This document shows positions 16,856 through 28,241 of a stretch of DNA of 64,000 bases, piece after piece (within the stretch, counting starts at the first letter, position 1; each line of letters begins with the position of its first letter). The position numbers were made by a program, and so were the translations under genes. Source of the stretch: Nocardioides sp. JS614 (GTDB lineage: Bacteria > Actinomycetota > Actinomycetes > Propionibacteriales > Nocardioidaceae); contig NC_008699.1 of the NCBI RefSeq assembly GCF_000015265.1, forward strand, positions 2,852,001-2,916,000. Reading direction: 5' to 3'. Under the pieces are notes generated by a model. It saw nothing but the letters and a program-made list of their open reading frames with translations. It made no database searches and was not told the origin of the DNA.

Positions 16856-18223
16856 TCAGGACAGCTCGGCGAGCCGGGCCAACCCCGGACGAAGATGGGC
16901 CGCGAGCTTCTCTCGGGCGTCGTCGAACGCCGCAGAGCCCGGATACTCGGGCGGCGTCCGCGCCGGGTTGATCGCCGCCTTGTTCGCCCACTCCTTGACG
17001 TCGGGCTCGGCCATGAACGACAGCACCGCCCGCGTGCCGTGGACATTCATCCGCGCCCAGGAGGCCATCGAGTTGCCGAAGCCGGTCGGCGGGCAGAGGC
17101 GGTTCTTGTCCTCGTCGTCGCGACGCGTCGCCTCGACGTACCCGACGAGGGCCGCGCCGAAGCACGGGAAGCCGGCCCGGACCGCCTGGAGCGTGATGCC
17201 TTCCGGGCGCCAGACCGGGACGAGTGGCGGGTACTTCAGGCCGTCCGCCGCACAGTGGACGACCAGGGCGTCGTCCGCGACGGCGACCGAACCGTCGGCG
17301 AAGACGAGCTTGCCCGGGTCGGCGGCCTCGAGGTGTCCCCGTCGGAGCACGTTCTCGAGGGTGCGCAGCTGCTCGAGCTCCCACACGGCCAGCGTGGGGG
17401 CCTTGGCCATCGTCGGCATCACGGTGCGGTCGATGCGGAGCATGATGCCGGCGTCCTCGAGACGGAGGAACAGGTCCTCGAGCGAGGTGGACTCCGCCCC
17501 TGCCTGCATCGTGTCCGCGGCCAAGCGGGTGAAGATCGCAGGATCCGGTTGGACGACAGCCCGGTTCATCATCCACGGCTCACGCGGTCGCACCCAGCAG
17601 ATCGCGTCCGGGTCGACCCCACGGGAGAGCAGCCAGATGCACGCGTCGGTCGCGGTCTTCCCCGAGCCGACGACGACGTACTGGCTCGGGGCTTCGCCGA
17701 GTCGGGCGAGGTCGTTGACCGGCACGACGCGGGCTGCGTCTCCCACCACGAAGGGCGCCGGCTTCTCCGCCGGGATGCTCGGCGCCAAGTAGTGGGCGTC
17801 GACGATCCGGCAACGCTCGGGCACCTCGAACCGTTCGCCCGAGACACGGGAGACGACCGTTCTCCCGCCGACGTACTCGCTGTTGGGGAAGAACTCGACC
17901 TTGCCCGACTCGACCATCCGGTCGAGCAACCTGGCGTAGTACGTGCAGATCTCGGCCTGGGTTGCCCGCTCCTGCAAGCCCTGCTCCGGTCCGCGCTGCT
18001 GCACCTGGCCGCCGCCAAGCAGGGTCGACGCGGCGCCGTAGAACGCCGAGGCTTGGTGCAGCCGGACGAAGGGATATGCCTCGAGCCAGTGCCCACTCAC
18101 GCCGTGTCGACGATCGATCAGTGCGACGCGTACCTCGGCGTGGTCGATCAACGCGTCCGTGAAGGCCATGCCCATGGCGCCCGCCCCCACCACGAGGTAG
18201 TCGGCGTCCACGGTCCGGGTCAC
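16856..18223 (-). CDS. FAD-dependent NAD(P)-binding oxidoreductase (monooxygenase-like)
   Basis: 455 residues. The N-terminal dinucleotide fold is YLVVGAGAMGMAFTDAL, and a second Rossmann motif, YVVVGSGKTATDACIWLL, begins near residue 185, the arrangement of flavin monooxygenases. VSGHWLEAYPFVRLHQAS also fits that group. The FMO fingerprint itself is not clear, and many related actinobacterial proteins are annotated only as FAD-dependent oxidoreductases. Third-position GC looks somewhat less extreme than in neighbouring genes, so acquisition by transfer is possible but weakly supported. Confidence 0.75.
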   Translation of the reverse strand: MTRTVDADYLVVGAGAMGMAFTDALIDHAEVRVALIDRRHGVSGHWLEAYPFVRLHQASAFYGAASTLLGGGQVQQRGPEQGLQERATQAEICTYYARLLDRMVESGKVEFFPNSEYVGGRTVVSRVSGERFEVPERCRIVDAHYLAPSIPAEKPAPFVVGDAARVVPVNDLARLGEAPSQYVVVGSGKTATDACIWLLSRGVDPDAICWVRPREPWMMNRAVVQPDPAIFTRLAADTMQAGAESTSLEDLFLRLEDAGIMLRIDRTVMPTMAKAPTLAVWELEQLRTLENVLRRGHLEAADPGKLVFADGSVAVADDALVVHCAADGLKYPPLVPVWRPEGITLQAVRAGFPCFGAALVGYVEATRRDDEDKNRLCPPTGFGNSMASWARMNVHGTRAVLSFMAEPDVKEWANKAAINPARTPPEYPGSAAFDDAREKLAAHLRPGLARLAELS

Positions 18224-18335
18224 GACACCACGGTGGCACGGCCGTCAGATCGCGTCCATGACTCGTTCGTGTCGTCTGCTCGCGCGCGGATACCCGCGAG
18301 CAGGTCAGGTCCGAACGTGCGTCACCCCGGAAGGC

Positions 18336-18845
18336 TCACGGCGCGCCCGGACCTCCGCTCGCAGCCGCGGCACGGGCATCGCCGGTCACGCCGAGCACGA
18401 GTCGCACGCCGAGCCTGGCCAGCGTGTTCTGCATGGGCGGACCCATCCCGTCGGCCACCACGACGGTCACGCCGTGGTCGCGCAAGAACCGGACGATCCG
18501 CGCGTGGTGCTGGCCCTCTCCGCCCACGTCGTGCAGCCGGTCCCAGCCGACGTCCACGACCCGCCAGTCCACGACGGCACCGTCCTCCAGCCGCGCCAAG
18601 GCGACCTGCGCGGCCTTGCCCCAGCGCCGATCGACCGCGCCGGTCGGCGTGACCGGCACGCACACGATCTGGCTCGTCACCCGCACTCCCTCCCACACAC
18701 CGACTCCGGGTTGGTCCGGGTCGACGATGCCCAGGGTCGTCGACCGCCCGGCGCGGCGGTCAGAGGCGAACGTCCCGATGGTCGGCGGTTCCCCGGGCCG
18801 CGGCCGCTCGGCCCCCTCGCCGAACGACGCATCCTCCACCGTCAT
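18336..18845 (-). CDS. NifX/NifB-like dinitrogenase cofactor family protein
   Basis: 169 residues from the ATG at 18845; a GTG two codons upstream is possible, but AGCAGG fits the ATG. After a polar 50-residue N-terminus, TSQIVCVPVTPTGAVDRRWGKAAQVALARL and FLRDHGVTVVVADGMGPPMQNTLARLGVRLVLGV match the small Fe-Mo-cofactor binding fold shared by NifX and MTH1175-type proteins. No nitrogenase genes are present. In non-diazotrophs these proteins have no settled role; metal-cofactor or redox-linked functions are guesses. It is divergent from sbcD. Confidence 0.7.
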   Translation of the reverse strand: MTVEDASFGEGAERPRPGEPPTIGTFASDRRAGRSTTLGIVDPDQPGVGVWEGVRVTSQIVCVPVTPTGAVDRRWGKAAQVALARLEDGAVVDWRVVDVGWDRLHDVGGEGQHHARIVRFLRDHGVTVVVADGMGPPMQNTLARLGVRLVLGVTGDARAAAASGGPGAP

Positions 18846-18928
18846 GTTCACCTGCTCACGACCGTTCTGGCCCGCCCTCCTCGGCGCGCCCCCGCGGCGA
18901 TGTCGGCGCCCGCTCCTAGCGTGGCGGT

Positions 18929-20089
18929 GTGCGCATCCTCCACACCTCCGACTGGCACCTCGGGCGGTCCTTCCACCGGGAGGGCATGCTCGGGCACCAG
19001 GCTGCGTACGTCGACCACCTCCTCGAGGTCGTCGAGCGGGAGCGGGTGGACCTGGTGGTCGTGGCGGGCGACGTCTACGACCGGGCGCTCCCCCACGTGG
19101 ACGCCGTACGCCTCGCCGACGAGACGCTGGCCCGGCTGGCCGCGTCGCGGGCGAAGGTGGTGCTCACCAGCGGCAACCACGACTCCGCGCAGCGGCTCGG
19201 GTTCAGCTCCCGGCTGATCGACGCGGCCGGGGTCTTCATCCGCACCGACGCCGGGGGCGTCGGCACCCCGGTGCTGCTCGAGGACGAGCACGGACCCGTC
19301 GCCGTCTACGGCCTCCCCTACCTCGACCCGGACGCGGTCCGCGAGCCGTGGGGGCTGCCGGGCCGCAGCCACGAGGCGGCGCTGACCGAGGCGATGCGCC
19401 GGGTGCGGGCTGACCTGGCGAGCCGCCCCGCCCGATCGGTGGTCCTCGCCCATGCCTTCGTCGCCGGCGCCCAGCCCAGCGACTCCGAGCGCGACATCAG
19501 CGTCGGCGGGGTCTCGCTGGTGCCGACATCGGTCTTCGACGGCGTCGACTACACCGCGCTCGGCCACCTCCACGGCCGGCACACCCTGACCGACACGGTG
19601 CGCTACTCCGGCTCGCCGCTGGCCTACTCCTTCTCCGAGGCGACCCAGGTCAAGGGCTCCTGGCTCGTCGACCTCGGCGCCGACGGGGTCCGCGAGTGCA
19701 CGTTCGTCGAGGCGCCGGTGCCGCGCCCCCTGGCCCGACTCCGCGGCACGCTCGACGACCTGCTCCACGACCTCACCATCACCGTGCACGAGGACGCCTG
19801 GGTGCAGGCCACGCTCACCGACGACGTGCGGCCCCTGCAGGCGATGGAGCGGCTGCGGCGCCGCTTCCCCCACACCCTCGTGATCGGGTTCGAGCCGCGG
19901 GGCGGCGCGCCGACCGCCGTGCCCGCGGCGCGCCGGGAGGGTCGCTCCGACCATGCCGTCGCCCTCGACTTCATCGCCGACATGCGCGGCGCCCCCGCGA
20001 CGAGGGCGGAGGCCGCGCTGCTCCACGAGGCGGTCGACGCCTGCTGCGAGGACCCCGACTTCGACGTCCTCGTGTCGGGGGCCGGATGA
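18929..20089 (+). CDS. sbcD: exonuclease subunit SbcD
   Basis: 386 residues from a GTG. The calcineurin-like phosphoesterase motifs are all present: HTSDWHLGRSF, VVVAGDVYDRALP, LTSGNHDSAQRL, VLAHAFVAGA and YTALGHLHGRH. They bind two manganese ions. SbcD is the nuclease half of the SbcCD (Mre11-Rad50) complex, which opens hairpins and protein-blocked DNA ends. The stop overlaps sbcC by four bases, ensuring matched synthesis. Confidence 0.95.
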   Translation: MRILHTSDWHLGRSFHREGMLGHQAAYVDHLLEVVERERVDLVVVAGDVYDRALPHVDAVRLADETLARLAASRAKVVLTSGNHDSAQRLGFSSRLIDAAGVFIRTDAGGVGTPVLLEDEHGPVAVYGLPYLDPDAVREPWGLPGRSHEAALTEAMRRVRADLASRPARSVVLAHAFVAGAQPSDSERDISVGGVSLVPTSVFDGVDYTALGHLHGRHTLTDTVRYSGSPLAYSFSEATQVKGSWLVDLGADGVRECTFVEAPVPRPLARLRGTLDDLLHDLTITVHEDAWVQATLTDDVRPLQAMERLRRRFPHTLVIGFEPRGGAPTAVPAARREGRSDHAVALDFIADMRGAPATRAEAALLHEAVDACCEDPDFDVLVSGAG

Positions 20090-22731
20090 GGCTCCACCAC
20101 CTCGAGATCACCGCGTTCGGACCGTTCGCGGACACCGTCGCGGTCGACTTCGACGAGCTGTCCGGTGCCGGCCTGTTCCTGCTCTCCGGAGCGACCGGCT
20201 CCGGCAAGACCAGCGTCCTCGACGCCGTGTGCTTCGCCCTGTACGGCGACGTCCCCGGCGATCGCAGCACCGCCAGGCGGCTCCGGTCCGACCAGGCCGC
20301 CCCCGGCGTCCGCCCGGAGGTGACACTGGAGGCGACGCTGTCCGGCCGCCGGTTCCGGATCGTCCGCTCGCCGTCCTGGGAGCGGCCCAAGAAGCGCGGC
20401 GCCGGCCTGACCACCGAGCAGGCGTCGGTCTCGATCGCCGAGCGCATCGACGGCGGGTGGGTGACCCACTCGACCCGGCTGGACGAGACCGGACACCTGG
20501 TCACCCGGCTGGTCGGTATGAACACCGACCAGTTCACCCAGGTCGCCATGCTCCCGCAGGGCCGGTTCCAGGCGTTCCTCCGGGCCCGCTCCGAGGAGCG
20601 CCACCGGCTGCTCCAACAGCTGTTCCGAACCGGGCGGTTCGAGGGCGTCGAGCGCTGGCTGCGCGACCGGCGGCTGGCCCTGGGCCGCGAGGCCGAGGCG
20701 CTGCGCCGCCGCGTCGACGGGCTCGTCCACCGGGTCAGCGAGACCACCGGCACCCCCGCCCCCGAGGAGGGGACGGCCGACTGGGCGCACGCCTTGCTCG
20801 CCGACGCGTCCGCGCAGTGCGCAGAGACCGCGGCCGCCGCGCGCGCCGCCGCCGAGGCTGAGGCCGAGGCGCGCGCGTCCTGGGAGGCGGCGCGCGTCCT
20901 GACCGAGCGCCGGGCCCGCCTCGACACGGCCGCCGCCGAGCACCAGCGGCTGACCGCAGCCACCAGCGAGCAGGAGGCCGGCCGCGACCGGCTGGACGCG
21001 GCCCGGCGAGCGGCCGGCGTGGTGCCGCTGCACGCCCTCGCCGGGAAGGCCCAGCGAGCCCACTCCGCAGCCCGGACCGTGGTCGACCGGCTCGAGGTCA
21101 CCGACCGTGGGGCGCTCGAGGCCGCCGTCGCCGAGGCGGTCGACGGCGCCGCCCGGATGCGGGCCCTGCAGCCGCGGGCGGCGCGCCTCCAACAGGTGCG
21201 CACCGAGACCGGGCGCCTCGAGCGGCGTCAGCGGTCCCTCGCCGAAGAGGTGGCGGCCGCGCACGTCGCCGCCCGGGCCCTCGTGCAGGCGCTGACCGCC
21301 CAGGTCGCCGAGGCCCGGGAGGCCCACGCCCGCTCCCGCTCGGAGGCGCAGCGGCTGCGCGGCCACGCGCTCGACGTACGCGAGGCACGCCTGGACGGGA
21401 TGGTCGCCGAGCTCGCCGGCGCCCTCGCCGTCGGGGCGTCCTGCCCGGTCTGCGGGTCCTGCGACCACCCGCACAAGGCCGCGACCCGCGCCGGAGCCCC
21501 GGACGATGCCGCCGAGAAGGCTGCCCAGCGCGCGGCCGACGACGCCGCCGCGACCGAGCACCTGCGCGATGTCGAGGTCCGCGACCTGTCCGCCCGGCTC
21601 GACGCGGCGACCGAGCAGGTCGATCAGGTCCCCGCCGACCTGGTCGCCCAGGTCGCCGCCGCCGAGACCGCGCTGGACCGGCTGGCGGCCGAGGCGTCGC
21701 GGCTCGAGGCCGAGCTCGCCGACTACGACGAGACCGTGGCCGCGGACTTCGCCCGCCAGGAGCAGGCCGGTCGCTCGGCGCTCGCCGCGCTGGACGGCCT
21801 CGCCGCCGCCGGCACGGCCCTCGAGGACGCCCGGACGGCGCTGGCCGCGGCCGTGGTCGACGCCGGGTTCGCGAGCGCCGACGAGGCCGTCGCCGCGAGC
21901 CTCGACCAGCGGACCTACGACCGCCTCGCGGCCGCCGTCGCCGACCACGACCGCCGGCTCGCGGCCGTCGCCGCCGTGCTCTCCGAGCCCGGCGCGGCCG
22001 AGGTCGCAGCGGCCGTGCTCCCCGACCTGGGCGGGCTGGAGAGCGGCCACCGCACCACCCTCGACGCGCTGGGCGCGGCCCGTGCCCAGGAGTCGGCCTG
22101 GGCCACCCGCGCCGGGCGCCTGTCCGGCCTGGCCGCCGAGCTGGACGCCGCGCTGACCGCCTGGGAGCCGCTGCGTGACGAGCTCGACCTGACCACCCGC
22201 CTGTGCAGCTTCGTCGAAGGCAAGTCGGCCGACAACCGACTCCAGATGCGGCTCTCCGCCTACGTCCTCGCCTACCGGCTCTCCCAGGTCGTCACCGCCG
22301 CGAACGCGCGGCTGGGCGCGATGAGCGACCAGCGCTACTCCCTGGAGCACACCGGCCGGCGCGGCGCCGGCGAGACCCGCGGCGGCCTGAGCCTGCTCGT
22401 GCGCGACGACTGGTCCGGCGAGTCCCGCGACCCCGCGACCCTGTCCGGTGGCGAGACCTTCGTGGTCTCGCTCGCCCTGGCGCTGGGGCTGGCCGACGTC
22501 GTCACCCAGGAGGCCGGCGGAGCCGACCTCGACACGCTCTTCGTCGACGAGGGCTTCGGGTCGCTCGACGCCGACACCCTCGACGACGTGATGGGCACCC
22601 TCGACTCGCTGCGCGACGGCGGCCGCGTCGTCGGCGTCGTCAGCCACGTCGCCGAGATGCGCGACCGGATCCCCGCCCAGCTGGTCGTCACCAAGTCGCG
22701 CACCGGGTCGACGCTGCGACTATCCAGGTGA
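20086..22731 (+). CDS. sbcC: exonuclease ATPase subunit SbcC
   Basis: 881 residues. Walker A is GATGSGKT (35-42); the ABC signature LSGGETFVVSLALALGL and Walker B DTLFVDEGFGSLD lie near the C-terminus. Two long alanine/arginine/glutamate-rich coiled-coil arms separate the ATPase halves, meeting at a zinc hook, CPVCGS, near residue 452. It dimerises through the hook and gates the SbcD nuclease. It is shorter than E. coli SbcC (1048), as is common in actinobacteria. Translationally coupled to sbcD. Confidence 0.95.
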   Translation: MRLHHLEITAFGPFADTVAVDFDELSGAGLFLLSGATGSGKTSVLDAVCFALYGDVPGDRSTARRLRSDQAAPGVRPEVTLEATLSGRRFRIVRSPSWERPKKRGAGLTTEQASVSIAERIDGGWVTHSTRLDETGHLVTRLVGMNTDQFTQVAMLPQGRFQAFLRARSEERHRLLQQLFRTGRFEGVERWLRDRRLALGREAEALRRRVDGLVHRVSETTGTPAPEEGTADWAHALLADASAQCAETAAAARAAAEAEAEARASWEAARVLTERRARLDTAAAEHQRLTAATSEQEAGRDRLDAARRAAGVVPLHALAGKAQRAHSAARTVVDRLEVTDRGALEAAVAEAVDGAARMRALQPRAARLQQVRTETGRLERRQRSLAEEVAAAHVAARALVQALTAQVAEAREAHARSRSEAQRLRGHALDVREARLDGMVAELAGALAVGASCPVCGSCDHPHKAATRAGAPDDAAEKAAQRAADDAAATEHLRDVEVRDLSARLDAATEQVDQVPADLVAQVAAAETALDRLAAEASRLEAELADYDETVAADFARQEQAGRSALAALDGLAAAGTALEDARTALAAAVVDAGFASADEAVAASLDQRTYDRLAAAVADHDRRLAAVAAVLSEPGAAEVAAAVLPDLGGLESGHRTTLDALGAARAQESAWATRAGRLSGLAAELDAALTAWEPLRDELDLTTRLCSFVEGKSADNRLQMRLSAYVLAYRLSQVVTAANARLGAMSDQRYSLEHTGRRGAGETRGGLSLLVRDDWSGESRDPATLSGGETFVVSLALALGLADVVTQEAGGADLDTLFVDEGFGSLDADTLDDVMGTLDSLRDGGRVVGVVSHVAEMRDRIPAQLVVTKSRTGSTLRLSR

Positions 22732-22764
22732 GCGCCGGCCTCGACGTCCGGTAGGTTCGCGGGC

Positions 22765-24308
<1,544 letters not shown>

Positions 24309-24309
<1 letters not shown>

Positions 24310-25703
24310 TGAGCATCCCGATCACCCCCCAGTCGTTCGTCGAGCACGCGGTCGCGACGTCGATCGCCGACGACTGCGTCGTGATCGTGCGCGACCGGAC
24401 CAGCGCCAACCTGCGCTGGGCCAACAACACGCTCACGACCAACGGCGTGATGTCCGGGGTCGACGTCACCGTGATCTCGTTCGTCCGGACCGCCGCGGGC
24501 GTGGCGACCGGTTCGATGACCGGGACCGTCACCACGCAGGCCGGCGTGACCGCGCTGGTCGACGCCGCGGACGCCGCGGCCCGGGCGGCTGCTCCGGCCG
24601 AGGACGCCAACGACCTGGTCCGCGACGCGGTGTCGCCGGACTGGGACGAGGCCCCGGTGCCGACCGACATCCACGTGTACGACGAGGTCGCGCCCGCCCT
24701 CGGCGAGGCGTTCCGCCGGGCCGCCGGCGCGGGCCGGGTGCTCTACGGCTTCGTCAACCACGAGTCGACCACGACGTACCTCGGCTCGACGACCGGCCTG
24801 CGGCTGCGCCACGTGCAGCCGACCGGCCACGTCGCCTGCACCGCCAAGAGCGCCGACCTCACCCGCAGCGCCTGGGTCGGCGCCGCCACCCGCGACTTCA
24901 CCGACGTCGACCCGCTGGCCCTCGACGAGGCGCTGACCCGCCGGCTGGGCTGGGCGGAGCGGCAGGTCGACCTCCCGGCCGGACGCTACGACACGATCCT
25001 GCCGCCGACCGCGGTGGCCGACCTGATGATCGACGCCTACTGGTACGCCGGCGCGCGCACCGCCTTCGAGGGCCAGTCGGTCTACAGCCGGCGCGGTGGC
25101 GGCACCCGGATCGGCGACCTCGTCGCCCGACCCGGCGTCCACCTCTACTCCGACCCGGCGCAGCCCGGCCTGGAGTGCGAGCCGTTCGCGCTGGCCGCGA
25201 GCTCGGACAACGAGTCGTCGGTCTTCGACAACGGCCTGCCGCTGCGGCGCACCGACTGGATCCGCGACGGGCGACTGACGGCGCTGCTGCAGACCCGCCA
25301 CTCGGCGGCGATGACCGCCCAGCCGGTGACCCCGGCGATCGACAACCTCGTGCTCGCCGTCGACGGCGCCGCGGGCTCGATCGAGGACCTCGTGGCCGGC
25401 ACCGATCGCGGCCTGCTCCTGACGTGCCTGTGGTACATCCGCGAGGTCGACCCGCAGACGCTGTTGCTGACCGGCCTCACCCGCGACGGCGTCTACCTCG
25501 TCGAGGGCGGTGAGATCACCGGCGCGGTCAACAACTTCCGGTTCAACGAGAGCCCCGTCGACCTGCTCAACCGGTTCACGCGCGCCTCGGCGACGCTGCC
25601 GGCGTTCAGCCGCGAGTGGGGTGACGACTACTTCTCGCGCACGGCGATGCCGGCGCTGCGGGTGCCGGACTTCAACATGTCCAGCGTCTCGCAGGCGCGC
25701 TGA
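24309..25703 (+). CDS. tldE: TldE/PmbA-family protease partner
   Basis: 464 residues. It shares the TldD fold (NLRWANNTLTTNGVM, TSIADDCVVIVRDRT, TDWIRDGRLTALLQTRHSA, YLVEGGEITGAVNNFRFNESP) but lacks the HExxxH zinc motif, as expected for the non-catalytic partner. It forms a heterodimer with TldD. The ATG shares one base with the tldD stop. Its last 32 bases overlap the end of the convergent CHAD gene. Confidence 0.92.
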
Positions 25704-27162
25704 GCCTGTTCCACACGCTCGCGTTCCTCGCATCCAGCTCCGCGGCGCGCCCCTGCTCCCGGGCGTGCAGGCGGCCGTAGGCGAACGTCGGCTCACCGCC
25801 CGCCGCGGCCGCATCGGCCAGCCGGCGCAGGTGGACCCGGGTCGCGACCGTGTCCTGGCGCTCCCCGAGGTGGGCGGTCAGGCCCTTGGCGGCAGCGCCC
25901 AGCCGCTTCGCCTTCTTCCCGGCGACCGGCTGCACCGCCTCGGCGGCGTACCGCAGCCGCTTCGCGGCCTTCCGTACCTGGTGCAGGGCCACGTCCAGGT
26001 CCTCGGCCTCGGCAGCCGCCGCCCAGCGCCGGCGCAGCCGCTTCCAGTCCTTGCGCACCAGCCGGGTCACGACCTCGCGCGCGGGCCGGGCCGCCTCCTC
26101 GGTCCAGGGCGGATCGGCGACGAGGTCGTCCAGGACCCGCCGCAGGTCGAGGTAGCGGTCGGACAGCAGCGACGCCGGGACCTCCGGACGTCCGCCGTAC
26201 GTCGCCTCGACCCGCCGCCCGACCGCGTCGTCGACGAGCTCGGGCGGCTCGTCGGCCAGCAGCGCACCGAGCCGCTGACCGACGACCGTGGCATCGCGTG
26301 CGTCGCCGAGGGTCGTGGCCAGCCACCGGATCTCGTCGCGGACCGGGTCGGTGCGCTCGCGGTCGAGCACCGGCCGGAACGTCGCCAGCGCGGAGCGCAG
26401 CCGACGGCATGCGATCCGCGCGTGGTGGATCCCCCCGGGCTCCCCGCGCCGGACCTCCACGTCACGGCGGGCCAGGTCGTCGACCTGCGCGGCCAGGTAG
26501 GCGTGGGCCAGCCGGGCGACGGGCTTGCCCGGCTTGGGCCGCCGCCGCCGTACCGCCGGAGGCACCCGGTCCCCCAGCACCCGGGCGATCTTCCGGGAGT
26601 TCGCCGCCGGTGCCGCGCCGACGCCGGCGAACAGCGCCTCAGCCGCGTCGAGCAGGTCCCCGTCGCCGGTCACCAGCTCGAGCTCCCACTCCCGCCACGA
26701 CTCGCGGCCGCCGTCCGCGCGGGTGCCGACGACCTCGTCGTCGGCGAGCTCGGCCAGGACGGTCCCCTCGGCGCTCCGCAGGGACCGGGTCGTGCGCCGC
26801 GTCTCGATGGTCGCGACCGGCTCCAGGGTGGCGCGTCGGGTCCAGCCGAGCACGATCCGTCCGAGCTCCGCCGGCGGGCTGCCGGTCGCGGAACCGAGCG
26901 GCAGATGCACCTCGAGCCGACCCACCCGCGCCGGCAGCTTCAGGTGCCAGCCCTCGTCGGCGCCACCGGCACGCCGGCGCAACGACACCCCGGCCCGTGT
27001 CAGGTCGAGGTCCGCGGTGTCGTAGTACTCCGCAACCAGCAGGACCTGGTCCGGCTCCGCGGCGTCCGCGACACCGGTGAGCACCGAGAGGTCGGGCACG
27101 ACGGCGCCGGCCGGCGGCGCGTAGGTCCGCTCGATCTCGATGTGGGCCACGCCCACCATCAT
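25672..27162 (-). CDS. CYTH-CHAD domain protein
   Basis: 496 residues from the ATG at 27162, which overlaps the stop of the upstream gene (ATGA); a later GTG (27150, VAHIEIERTY) is also possible. The CYTH domain (about 5-190) opens with HIEIERTY, the triphosphate-binding strand, and has DEGWHLKLPAR. The CHAD domain (about 210-480) contains HHARIACRRLRSALATF and LHQVRKAAKRLRYAAEA, the conserved histidine/basic helices that bind polyphosphate. A role in polyphosphate binding or hydrolysis is likely from the family. It is probably co-transcribed with the small membrane protein before it. Confidence 0.88.
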   Translation of the reverse strand: MMVGVAHIEIERTYAPPAGAVVPDLSVLTGVADAAEPDQVLLVAEYYDTADLDLTRAGVSLRRRAGGADEGWHLKLPARVGRLEVHLPLGSATGSPPAELGRIVLGWTRRATLEPVATIETRRTTRSLRSAEGTVLAELADDEVVGTRADGGRESWREWELELVTGDGDLLDAAEALFAGVGAAPAANSRKIARVLGDRVPPAVRRRRPKPGKPVARLAHAYLAAQVDDLARRDVEVRRGEPGGIHHARIACRRLRSALATFRPVLDRERTDPVRDEIRWLATTLGDARDATVVGQRLGALLADEPPELVDDAVGRRVEATYGGRPEVPASLLSDRYLDLRRVLDDLVADPPWTEEAARPAREVVTRLVRKDWKRLRRRWAAAAEAEDLDVALHQVRKAAKRLRYAAEAVQPVAGKKAKRLGAAAKGLTAHLGERQDTVATRVHLRRLADAAAAGGEPTFAYGRLHAREQGRAAELDARNASVWNRLSAPARRWTC

Positions 27163-27509
27163 CCCGCGACGCGGCCGACGACGTAGGACAGCAGGTTGAC
27201 GAGCACGAACGCCGCGGCCAGCGCGGTCGCGAGGTACGCCGGGAGCCGGACCCGGTGCACGTCCTCGTGGCCGGCCCGGGCCGCGAACACCCACGCGACC
27301 ACCGCAGGCACCGCGAACACCAGCAGCGCCGGTCCGCCCGCGGCCAGCACCGCCCACAACGGCGTGGACTCCGGTCCGCTCGTCGGGTAGCCGTAGAGGG
27401 AGACCAGCCCCTCGCCGACGGCGAAGGCCGCGGCGAAGGACAGCGGGTACAGCAGCAACGAGAACCACGCACGGCGGTAGGCCTGGTGCTCGACGACGGA
27501 CATGCTCAT
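27159..27509 (-). CDS. small integral membrane protein, coupled to CYTH-CHAD gene
   Basis: 116 residues with three clear membrane segments: WFSLLLYPLSFAAAFAVGEGLV, LWAVLAAGGPALLVFAVPAVVAWVFAA and a C-terminal YLATALAAAFVLVNLLSYVVG. A GGAGG five bases before the ATG at 27509 fixes the start; a second ATG is at 27503. I do not recognise a named family. The four-base overlap with the CYTH-CHAD gene suggests joint function, perhaps anchoring or regulating a polyphosphate-linked activity, which is speculation. Confidence 0.7.
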   Translation of the reverse strand: MSMSVVEHQAYRRAWFSLLLYPLSFAAAFAVGEGLVSLYGYPTSGPESTPLWAVLAAGGPALLVFAVPAVVAWVFAARAGHEDVHRVRLPAYLATALAAAFVLVNLLSYVVGRVAG

Positions 27510-27677
27510 CGCGACCTCCTCGGTCCTTGCTGTCTCCATCGTTGCCGGTGCGTGTGCCGCCCGACAGGGCCGAGGGGCCTTCCCGAAGTGACCGAGGTCG
27601 CATGCAACCGGATCGCGAGGTGGGGCGTATCCCCCGTGTCCGAACCACGACCCACCCCTCCGAAGCAAGGAACTCCC

Positions 27678-28208
27678 ATGCGCACCAACTCGCCCGCCTT
27701 CGGGCTGATCACCGGCACCCTGGCCGTCGTCGCGACCTCCGGCCTGGTCGGCCTGGCCGCTCCGGCGACCGCGGGCGAGCCGACCACCACCCGTGAGCGC
27801 GGGATCGTCATCGAGTGCACCGGCACCATCAAGGGCCGAGACGTCTACACCAGCCTCTACGAGAACGACACCGTCCGGAACACCATCCAGGTCGTCATCG
27901 GCGATGACGGCCACCAGGTCGGCGGCAGCCGGGACACGGACCGCGACTTCCGCGACGGCCGCAACGTCCGCGGCGTCCTCAAGGTCGCCGGCAGCCGCGC
28001 GGTGGTCGAGGGCACCGCGCGCAAGGTCGGTGACCGGATCGCGGTGCACGAGGAGCACGACGACGCCGGCCAGCACATCACGATCGACGGCTTCCACAAG
28101 CGCCTCGCCACCGACCTGACCCTGAGCTGGAAGGGTGCGAGTGCACCGCTGGAGTGCGGCCCGGCGTTCGTCTACGACCTGCAGGTCACCAAGGAGTCCA
28201 CGGTCTGA
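27678..28208 (+). CDS. secreted protein of unknown function
   Basis: 176 residues with a signal peptide (TGTLAVVATSGLVGLAAPATAGE). The mature part is a polar beta-rich domain (RGIVIECTGTIKGRDVYTSL, VRNTIQVVIGDDGHQVGG, RDFRDGRNVRGVLKVAGSR) with two cysteines, one near each end (IECTG and LECGP), which could form a disulfide. I recognise no catalytic motif. AAGGAACTCCC before the ATG gives a plausible start. It is transcribed divergently from the membrane protein across 168 bases that I could not parse further. Confidence 0.65.
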   Translation: MRTNSPAFGLITGTLAVVATSGLVGLAAPATAGEPTTTRERGIVIECTGTIKGRDVYTSLYENDTVRNTIQVVIGDDGHQVGGSRDTDRDFRDGRNVRGVLKVAGSRAVVEGTARKVGDRIAVHEEHDDAGQHITIDGFHKRLATDLTLSWKGASAPLECGPAFVYDLQVTKESTV

Positions 28209-28241
28209 CCGTCGGCCCGAGACAGCGGCACAGCAGCGGCA

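Noticed and set aside
16856..18223. Horizontal transfer of the flavoprotein gene
   Set aside because: Codon use seems slightly less GC-biased by eye, but no flanking repeat, tRNA or mobility gene supports transfer.
18336..18845. Nitrogen-fixation locus suggested by the NifX-like gene
   Set aside because: No nifHDK, nifB or nifEN genes in the window; the fold is common in non-diazotrophs.
19624..22647. A 1007-codon minus-strand frame opposite sbcDC
   Set aside because: Shadow of SbcC; composition is GC-rich repetitive and no start signal was found.
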